Assembly: GCA_003644895.1 (NCBI GenBank)
Contig: QNDO01000039.1
Coordinates: forward strand, 1 to 10,658
Length of the DNA: 10,658 nucleotides
Direction: 5' to 3'
From: Candidatus Hydrothermota bacterium
GTDB lineage: Bacteria; Hydrothermota; Hydrothermia; UBA1063
In this document: piece after piece, positions 5,772-10,658 of the stretch
Layout: every line of letters starts with the position of its first letter
Numbering within the stretch: position 1 is the first letter of the stretch
The notes under the pieces: model-generated
Seen by the model: only the letters and a program-made list of their open reading frames with translations
Database searches by the model: none
What the model was told of the DNA's origin: nothing
Program-made: the position numbers and the translations under genes

Positions 5772-7429
5772 AGCACACCTATCCTCTTTTTAAGGGATTT
5801 AATTTTCTGTGAATTTCGGTAAGCTGAAAGAGTCAATATATACATTCCACTCTGAACCTTTTTCCCGTGGTTGTTTTTGCCATCCCATGTAATTCTGTTC
5901 CAGGTTCCCGGTATTGCACCTTCTTCGCCCTCATATACGGTTTTTGAATACACCAGATGCCCGAAGGGATCAAAAATCCGGATTTCCACCTTAGTCACCG
6001 AATTTGGCAAAAGGTATTCAATATTGGAGACTTTATTATCACTGTTCAGTGGTGAAGGATAAAAATAAAGACTGTCGGCGAAGAGTGTCATGGTGTCTTC
6101 CCGAGATTCTAACACTTCTATCCTTATGGTATCACTGAGTGAATCAGTTTCTCCTTTTACTGTTATGAACTGCCCCCCCAATCCAGGGTTGAGTATAGTG
6201 TATGCTGTACCCTGGATATTTGTGTAGGAGATAAGAGGTATAAGCGAACCGGAACCACTGACGATGGAGAATCTCACTTCCTGGCCCGCAACGGGATATC
6301 CACTCTGGGCTGTGACCTTGGCGAAGATAGTATCGATCTCATTGCTTCTTATTATTACTTTGGAAGCAGTTAGAGAAATTATATCAGGGCGTTGTGTGAC
6401 GGTAACAGAGGATGAATCAGGAGAAAGGGAAGTTCCCTCTACATAAGCGGTCACCCAATAAGTTCCAGGATACGCAAAATTGGCAATATAGGAGAGCTTC
6501 GTGCTGTCTCCGAATTCCCTCAGAGGATTGATGGAAACTCCACTGCCCGGTGAGGCTACAAATTTTACGGTGTCCTGTGCATAGACACCGGGGGATAGAA
6601 CCCTATTATGGAAGATGTCAGTAAGTATTACTGTGAGCTGGAAATCATTTCCTGCATACTGGTTCTGTGAAAGTCCACTTTTGCCTGTAGCTGGATTACC
6701 TGGCGTATAAGTTTCTCCGGGAAAGAGCAAAACTACACGGGCTGGACTGGCGGGAGTAAAGTAGATATAATCAGTGGTATCCTGGAAATTCTGAGAACTT
6801 GCGATAAGATATGCATATTGCGATGCCCTTCGTGCCTGAAGAATTACAGTATCCCAAGTTGTAAAATCACCACTGGCATAAGGGGAAAAGGAAGCATACG
6901 GGTTTTGTCCCAGTGTATCCCATAACATCAGGCTCAGACTATCAGTCTGTCCGGGGATTATATTGTAATATGCATCTGAATAAACTATTCGCACTGGAAC
7001 ATATTCTCCAACTGAAAAAACAAGAGGAACTGTATGAATTACACCCTCGAGAGGTCTTAAGGAATCACCAGGGAACAGTAGATTGATTTTGCTGTATTGG
7101 TCAGGCAACACTGTGAAATATTGGCTATACCATGTAGAATCCATACCCGGAAAGCTTAATTTTAACCTTACATAACCTGCACAGAAGAAGGACACAGTTG
7201 ATGTAGAAATGCCATTTACAAAAGTTACCGTATAAGGTGAAAGATAGGAAGAGGAGGTACCAAAGGGAGTCTCAAGTTCAAGAAATCCCACTGCGTTGAG
7301 TGTATCCACCAGTGTACCATTATCCATTGCCTCTATTCTCAAATTAACTGCCTGTCCTGCAGTTGAAGTGTCTGGAAGGTAAAAATCAAAACTCAAAGCC
7401 ACCAAAATATTAAGTAGTAGATTAATCAT
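5765..7429 (-). CDS. Secreted multi-domain Ig-like protein with FlgD/type IX-like C-terminal domain
   Basis: A 554-residue protein with a short hydrophobic N-terminus (MINLLLNILVALS) and beta-rich, Ser/Thr/Tyr-rich Ig-like modules at about 14-108, 112-225 and 229-346. The second and third open with the same phrase (INLLFPGDSLRP, VVLLFPGETYTP). A bacterial Ig-like (Big-1/invasin-type) module follows at about 347-440, marked by FAKVTAQSGYPVAGQEVRFS and a TNIQGTAYT strand. The last 100 residues (FYPSPLNSDNKVSNIEYLLP, RIFDPFGHLVY, WNRITWDGKNNHGK, SGMYILTLSA and a basic KSLKKRIGVLW end) match the pattern shared by FlgD-like Ig domains and type A sorting domains of type IX secretion. It probably ends up on the surface or outside the cell. 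The ATG at 7429 is the only plausible start; AAGGT directly abuts it, so initiation may be weak or leaderless. Ligand unknown. Confidence 0.8.
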   Translation of the reverse strand: MINLLLNILVALSFDFYLPDTSTAGQAVNLRIEAMDNGTLVDTLNAVGFLELETPFGTSSSYLSPYTVTFVNGISTSTVSFFCAGYVRLKLSFPGMDSTWYSQYFTVLPDQYSKINLLFPGDSLRPLEGVIHTVPLVFSVGEYVPVRIVYSDAYYNIIPGQTDSLSLMLWDTLGQNPYASFSPYASGDFTTWDTVILQARRASQYAYLIASSQNFQDTTDYIYFTPASPARVVLLFPGETYTPGNPATGKSGLSQNQYAGNDFQLTVILTDIFHNRVLSPGVYAQDTVKFVASPGSGVSINPLREFGDSTKLSYIANFAYPGTYWVTAYVEGTSLSPDSSSVTVTQRPDIISLTASKVIIRSNEIDTIFAKVTAQSGYPVAGQEVRFSIVSGSGSLIPLISYTNIQGTAYTILNPGLGGQFITVKGETDSLSDTIRIEVLESREDTMTLFADSLYFYPSPLNSDNKVSNIEYLLPNSVTKVEIRIFDPFGHLVYSKTVYEGEEGAIPGTWNRITWDGKNNHGKKVQSGMYILTLSAYRNSQKIKSLKKRIGVLW

Positions 7430-7457
7430 ACCTTATATTTTATATTTTGTGATAGCT

Positions 7458-8360
7458 TCAATCAATTTTAGAACCGAGTCTTTCTCTCATTGTGCAGAAC
7501 GTGCATATATCTCTTGTGGTTGGATAACCACATATTTTACATTCCTTAAGCTTAATCTCTTTTTCTTCTCTCTTTATTATATTTTGTTTTAAAAACCCTT
7601 TATAAAATCTCAATTTTGTGCCTGGTGATTCTTCTTCCAACATATTAAGAGAGTTCTTGATCTGAATAGAAGTGGCACCCTGGGCAAAGGGGCACTCTTC
7701 TCTAATATAATCAAATCCACGAATAAGAGCATATGCTGCACTTTCTCTCTCTGATATCAATGCAAGAGGTTTTACCTTTTTCACCAGTTTTGGATGGGTG
7801 GAATCCATTTTTATATTCTGGCGTATAATATACCCCTCCTGCCAGTTAAGTATGTTAGAGAGCAGAGTAGCAGCTTCATCATCCAGATTATGCCCGGTTG
7901 CCACGACTTGAAAATTATTTTCGTAAGCAAATTTATTGAAAAGGTATCGTTTAACCAATCCACATACTGAACAGGCAGGTCTTCTCAATTTTTTAGCAGC
8001 TTCAGGTGTGGAATAACCCAAGATTTCCTTAACCTGGAGAATGTGTATCTTTAAATTATAACGACTGGCAAAATTCTCGGTCTTTTTCTGTGATTCCTCT
8101 GAATATTTTCCAATACCGAGATTTATGTGAAGGCCTTCTACCATGTAGCCCAGAGCATTCAGTATGAAAAGGGTATTTAAACTGTCCTTGCCTCCCGATA
8201 CGGGAACAAGTATCTTTTCATCTTTATTTATAAGTCGAAATTCTTTAATCGTTCTTTCAACTCTTCTTTCAATAAATTCTATTAAATGCTCTTCACACAG
8301 TGAGATATTATGTGCCCTTAATTTGATTACAGCTCTATTTCCGCAAATTTTGCACTTCAT
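7458..8360 (-). CDS. ttuA: TtuA-type tRNA-5-methyluridine(54) 2-sulfurtransferase
   Basis: A 300-residue ATP-pyrophosphatase of the TtcA/TtuA family. It has an N-terminal zinc finger (Cys3, Cys6, Cys22, His25), the PP-loop SGGKDS (55-60), and a C-terminal zinc finger (Cys274, Cys277, Cys286, Cys289). Cys130 and Cys133 (PACSVCG) with Cys223 (EECPFA) match the three cysteines that hold the 4Fe-4S cluster in Thermus TtuA. GHNLDDEA (156-163) is another family block. Two zinc fingers around the core separate TtuA from TtcA. TtuA activates U54/T54 of tRNA with ATP and adds sulfur delivered by the TtuB carrier, giving m5s2U, which stabilises tRNA at high temperature. The ATG overlaps the end of der by 26 bases with no clear ribosome site, pointing to coupled translation. 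The sulfur carrier genes are not in this window. Confidence 0.9.
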   Translation of the reverse strand: MKCKICGNRAVIKLRAHNISLCEEHLIEFIERRVERTIKEFRLINKDEKILVPVSGGKDSLNTLFILNALGYMVEGLHINLGIGKYSEESQKKTENFASRYNLKIHILQVKEILGYSTPEAAKKLRRPACSVCGLVKRYLFNKFAYENNFQVVATGHNLDDEAATLLSNILNWQEGYIIRQNIKMDSTHPKLVKKVKPLALISERESAAYALIRGFDYIREECPFAQGATSIQIKNSLNMLEEESPGTKLRFYKGFLKQNIIKREEKEIKLKECKICGYPTTRDICTFCTMRERLGSKID

Positions 8361-9615
8361 TTTTTATAACGATGGGTGTTCCCTGAAAGCCAAATCTCTG
8401 GCGAAGTTCTCTTTCCAGGAACCTTATATAATTTTGTTTAAGTTTTCCCTTTGTTTTGATGAGAAATTTTGGAGGTTCAGTTCCTACCTGTGCGAAAAAT
8501 GTTATTTCTACTGTGGGGGGATGTTTTGCCATTACCTCATAGATGAAATCGTCCACCTCTCTTCTGGAGAGCTTTCTCTTCCATTCTCTTCTGGACACCT
8601 TCACCAATTCCTTCAGAAATTCGATGCCCTCGCCTGTAAGTGCAGACACATAGATTTTGGGTGCAAAATCAAGGAAGAAGAGCTCATTTACAAAATATTG
8701 AAATGTTTCTGCTCTTTTCTTTTTGGGTATAAGATCACTTTTATTGAGTGCAACTACAAGTCCTCTTCCCTCTTCTACAATAAGATTGGCGATTTTTTTA
8801 TCTATATGTGTAACTGGTAGAGATGCATCTATTACAAGTATAGCAACTTCACTATATCTCAGGGAACTCATACTTCTCAATGCACCGTAATATTCAACCT
8901 CATCCTGGTATTTTCTTCTGATACCTGCAGTATCTACAAATATGAACTCATCAGTTTCCACATCAACAGAGTCCCTTGTGGTTCCAGGAATTGGAGAAAT
9001 TATCGTGATCTCCTCGCCACAGAAAGCGTTCAGAATCGATGATTTCCCCACATTTGGCTTACCGAGAATTGCTACTCGTACCTTGTCTTCTTTTTTCTTT
9101 TTAACAGATTCATATCCCTTTTCCCTTAATTTTTCCACTATTCTATCGAGAAGCTCCTGGATTCCTCTTCCGTGAACAGCTGAAATACCCAGGGGTTCTC
9201 CAAGGCCCAGTTTATAAAAGGAAAGAACGTCCTGGTCTTTTTTATCAATCTTATTTGCCACAAGGATTACATCTTTATTTTTGCTTCTCAGCCACTCTGC
9301 TATTTCTTCATCAAATGGAGTAACACCTTGAGAGGCATCAACGAGTAATATTACAAGATCTGCATTCTCCACTGTTTCTTTAATCTTTTCTCTCACTTTT
9401 TCCCATATTAGGTCTTCTTCAGGAGGGTATAACCCCCCTGTATCAGTAAGAAAAAAGGTAAAATTGTCCCATTCAACCGGTTTTTTAACCCTATCCCGGG
9501 TGAGTCCAGGTCGTGCATCCACTATTGATAGAGGTTTTTTGATAATTCGGTTGAAGAGAGTAGATTTACCGGTATTTACCCTACCCACTATGGCAACTTC
9601 AGGTATCTTTTTCAA
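8335..9615 (-). CDS. der: Ribosome-assembly GTPase Der (EngA)
   Basis: A 426-residue protein with the two tandem GTPase domains and KH-like C-terminus unique to Der, which acts in maturation of the 50S ribosomal subunit. Domain 1 has the P-loop GRVNTGKST (11-19), PGLTRDR (36-42), DTGG (58-61), NKID (121-124) and SAV (145-147). Domain 2 has GKPNVGKSS (185-193), PGTTRDS (210-216), DTAGIRRK (228-235), NKSD (291-294) and SAL (324-326). The KH-like part (about 345-426) contains HPPTVEITFFAQV and NYIRFLERELRQRFGFQGTP. The first P-loop departs from the usual GRPNVGKS by Pro to Val and Val to Thr. The start is TTG at 9615, chosen because GGAGGTGA lies 9 bases upstream and the protein then begins at the usual place just before the first strand. 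It overlaps the flavoprotein gene by 17 bases. Confidence 0.97.
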   Translation of the reverse strand: MKKIPEVAIVGRVNTGKSTLFNRIIKKPLSIVDARPGLTRDRVKKPVEWDNFTFFLTDTGGLYPPEEDLIWEKVREKIKETVENADLVILLVDASQGVTPFDEEIAEWLRSKNKDVILVANKIDKKDQDVLSFYKLGLGEPLGISAVHGRGIQELLDRIVEKLREKGYESVKKKKEDKVRVAILGKPNVGKSSILNAFCGEEITIISPIPGTTRDSVDVETDEFIFVDTAGIRRKYQDEVEYYGALRSMSSLRYSEVAILVIDASLPVTHIDKKIANLIVEEGRGLVVALNKSDLIPKKKRAETFQYFVNELFFLDFAPKIYVSALTGEGIEFLKELVKVSRREWKRKLSRREVDDFIYEVMAKHPPTVEITFFAQVGTEPPKFLIKTKGKLKQNYIRFLERELRQRFGFQGTPIVIKNEVQNLRK

Positions 9616-10129
9616 GGTGTTTAGTCACCTCCTCTTCAAGCTCTTCAGGAGACAAGAATAATTTAACTCCTTCCATTTCTGAAAGCCTTTGAATATTCTC
9701 TTTATCAACTTTTCTTCTCCATATTTTGTACTTTTTCCCGCTTTTTGTTGTGAAAATAATTTCATCCTTTGCATCTGTAGGAAGCACAAAGATGGGCATT
9801 CGGAGTTTTCCAGCCTGTGCGAACATGGTTGTAATAAGATTATCTGAAATTCCCATTACAAATTTAGCTACTGTATTGGAGGTTGCAGGTGCCACAACAA
9901 GCAGACCGTATTTACCTGCAAAAAGACTAAAAATCTCCGGACTTGAACTTGATCTATCTTCTACAATCTTAAAATCTTTTAGTTTCTCCATAAAATTATA
10001 CCTCTCCATTATTTCTTTAGCTGCCCGTGAAATAAAGATATCCACTTTTGAGGGACCTAATCTGTTAATTATATCTATACAATTACTCAAAAAGTATTCT
10101 GCACCGGTGATCATCCAGGCAACTTTCAT
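9599..10129 (-). CDS. Archaeoflavoprotein-like FMN-binding flavoprotein (HFCD superfamily)
   Basis: A 176-residue Rossmann-like flavoprotein. VAWMITGAEYF (3-13) is the first strand and FMN-phosphate loop. VVAPATSNTVAKFVMGISDN (78-97) is the flavin-binding and trimer signature shared with phosphopantothenoylcysteine decarboxylase, and TTMFAQAG with MPIFVLPTDA follows. The active-site His that decarboxylases of this superfamily carry before the APATxN motif is missing (the region reads IFSLFAGKYGLLV), so a PPC or EpiD-like decarboxylase is unlikely. The overall shape is closest to archaeoflavoprotein AfpA and the MJ0208/DmrB group, which pass electrons between ferredoxin-type proteins and a substrate. 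The exact substrate cannot be read here. A promoter lies just upstream, AGGA is 8 bases before the ATG, and the gene overlaps der by 17 bases, so it is likely first in the operon. Confidence 0.8.
   Translation of the reverse strand: MKVAWMITGAEYFLSNCIDIINRLGPSKVDIFISRAAKEIMERYNFMEKLKDFKIVEDRSSSSPEIFSLFAGKYGLLVVAPATSNTVAKFVMGISDNLITTMFAQAGKLRMPIFVLPTDAKDEIIFTTKSGKKYKIWRRKVDKENIQRLSEMEGVKLFLSPEELEEEVTKHLEKDT
9625..9632 (-). promoter_or_regulatory. Ribosome binding site deciding the TTG start of der
   Basis: GGAGGTGA, near-perfect complement to the 16S tail, stands 9 bases before TTG at 9615 and inside the end of the flavoprotein gene. No in-frame ATG lies near, so this site fixes the start. 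A strong site paired with a weak start codon is a common way to moderate output. Confidence 0.75.
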
Positions 10130-10157
10130 TTTAATTTCCTGATTTTGAGTGAGTTAG

Positions 10158-10186
10158 ATTATACAGTAATCTTCCAGTAACTGCAA
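10158..10186 (-). promoter_or_regulatory. Sigma70-type promoter for the flavoprotein-der operon
   Basis: In the only sizeable gap of the window, the minus strand has a perfect -10 box TATAAT (10158-10163) and a TTGCAG box (10181-10186) that matches the -35 consensus at its first three bases. The spacer is the ideal 17 bases. Transcription would start near 10151, giving a leader of about 20 bases before the flavoprotein ATG at 10129. No terminator-like hairpin with a T-run separates this from the upstream peptidase gene, so read-through is possible. Confidence 0.65.
10164..10183 (-). repeat. Short direct repeat and palindrome inside the promoter spacer
   Basis: On the plus strand CAGTAA occurs at 10164-10169 and again at 10175-10180, 11 bases apart, about one DNA turn. 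The second copy is part of the odd palindrome CAGTAACTG (10175-10183), which runs into the -35 box. This could be an operator half-site pair, but units this short occur by chance. Confidence 0.3.
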
Positions 10187-10197
10187 AACCGATAAAT

Positions 10198-10658
10198 TCA
10201 CTTAACACTGAAGGGTGAAGGAACAAAGGTAAGTAGAAGGAGAACAGTGGCCACGGCTCCAAAAATCTTGTGCTTTAAACTGAGTTTTATATAGTTGTTT
10301 AGAGGTTCTGGATGTCTTAAACCCATCACAGCGAGAAGAAGACCCCAGAACCACCAGCCGGGCCACAAAAGTCCAAGCGGCACCAACATAAGCCAAAATA
10401 CACGAGACACGTACTTGAACTTGCTGCTCAAAAGGGAATACATTATGTGTCCCCCATCCAGTTGTCCCACAGGCAATAAATTGAGTGCCGTAACAAATAG
10501 TCCAAGCCAGCCAGCGAAGGCCATAGGATGGAGTAAAACTGTATATCCCTCAGGGAGTGGGCCTTTTGCGATTCTGAGCAGAGTGGAGAATATGATGGAA
10601 TTACCCAGCGCCAGTCTTTCTGGCCCTGGTACTGCCTCCACCACCTGAGAGAGCTTGA
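10198..10658 (-). CDS. Site-2-protease family membrane metallopeptidase (M50), C-terminal part
   Basis: The frame is open to the right edge for about 153 codons, so the N-terminal half is missing; the GTG at 10644 is an internal valine, not the start. The visible part has four or more hydrophobic segments and the block HPMAFAGWLGLFVTALNLLP followed by VGQLDGGHIMYSLL. The LDGG aspartate is the third zinc ligand of site-2 proteases; the HExxH motif should lie beyond the edge. GPLPEGYTVLLHP before it is typical of the bacterial/plastid EGY-like branch, which cleaves membrane proteins within the bilayer. The short C-terminal tail ends with TFVPSPFSVK. The gene runs in the same direction as the rest, but a 68-base gap with a promoter separates it from the next gene. 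Its substrate is unknown. Confidence 0.87.
   Translation of the reverse strand, partial: KLSQVVEAVPGPERLALGNSIIFSTLLRIAKGPLPEGYTVLLHPMAFAGWLGLFVTALNLLPVGQLDGGHIMYSLLSSKFKYVSRVFWLMLVPLGLLWPGWWFWGLLLAVMGLRHPEPLNNYIKLSLKHKIFGAVATVLLLLTFVPSPFSVK

Noticed and set aside
7432..7461. Possible promoter before the Ig protein gene (TTGAAG, 18 bases, TATAAG)
   Set aside because: The gap is only 28 bases and very AT-rich, so such boxes arise easily. The -10 box would sit almost on the start codon, and the -35 match is poor. A leaderless start cannot be excluded.
8164..8820. Plus-strand open frame of 218 codons, Cys/Phe/Ser-rich
   Set aside because: It lies antisense across der and ttuA, both unmistakable, and has the biased composition of a shadow frame.
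9726..10142. Plus-strand open frame of 138 codons
   Set aside because: Antisense to the flavoprotein gene, with no family motif of its own.
10130..10197. Terminator after the M50 peptidase gene
   Set aside because: No stem-loop followed by a T-run can be drawn on the minus strand; the gap is better explained by the promoter.
10202..10396. Minus-strand frame of 64 codons inside the M50 peptidase gene
   Set aside because: It is out of frame with the clear M50 motifs and has no recognisable feature.
1..10658. CRISPR arrays, tRNA or rRNA genes, insertion sequences, attachment sites
   Set aside because: No spaced repeats, RNA gene signatures, transposase motifs or terminal inverted repeats were seen; the window is almost wholly protein coding on one strand.

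Overview
The window is a moderately AT-rich stretch of a bacterial chromosome. All eleven genes read on the minus strand, packed almost without gaps; most neighbours overlap by 4 to 26 bases. Two outer-membrane-type proteins (a PorV/FadL-like barrel and a secreted Ig-repeat protein with a FlgD/type IX-like tail) and a TonB/Tol-type motor indicate a Gram-negative (diderm) cell. A TtuA-type tRNA 2-thiolase with its cysteine sites intact suggests a thermophile. Together these fit a poorly cultivated thermophilic lineage of the FCB/WOR-3 kind, but that placement is an inference from gene content, not a phylogenetic result.

In transcription order (right to left), the window opens with the C-terminal part of a site-2-protease (M50) membrane peptidase cut by the right edge. 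A 68-base gap follows with a good sigma70-type promoter. It precedes a housekeeping block: an archaeoflavoprotein-like flavoprotein, the ribosome-assembly GTPase Der (TTG start), and the tRNA thiolase TtuA. After a 28-base gap comes an envelope block: a secreted Ig-like protein, a PorV-like barrel with an extra C-terminal Ig domain, an 853-residue TPR protein, an ExbB/TolQ channel, two ExbD/TolR proteins, and a TonB-like protein that runs off the left edge.

The envelope block looks like one co-translated unit: overlaps of 7, 4, 4, 4, 4 and 8 bases link its seven genes. A plausible reading is a proton-driven trans-envelope machine. ExbB and the ExbDs would be the inner-membrane motor, the TonB-like protein the transmission rod, the TPR protein a periplasmic scaffold, the barrel an outer-membrane partner, and the Ig protein a secreted substrate or surface component. 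The layout recalls type IX secretion (PorV plus C-terminal sorting domains plus an ExbBD-like motor), the Agl/Glt gliding machinery (TolQ-TolR-TolR plus TPR and barrel proteins) and Tol-Pal, but matches none exactly. The most striking detail is that the second ExbD lacks the membrane aspartate that carries protons in this family, while the first keeps it.
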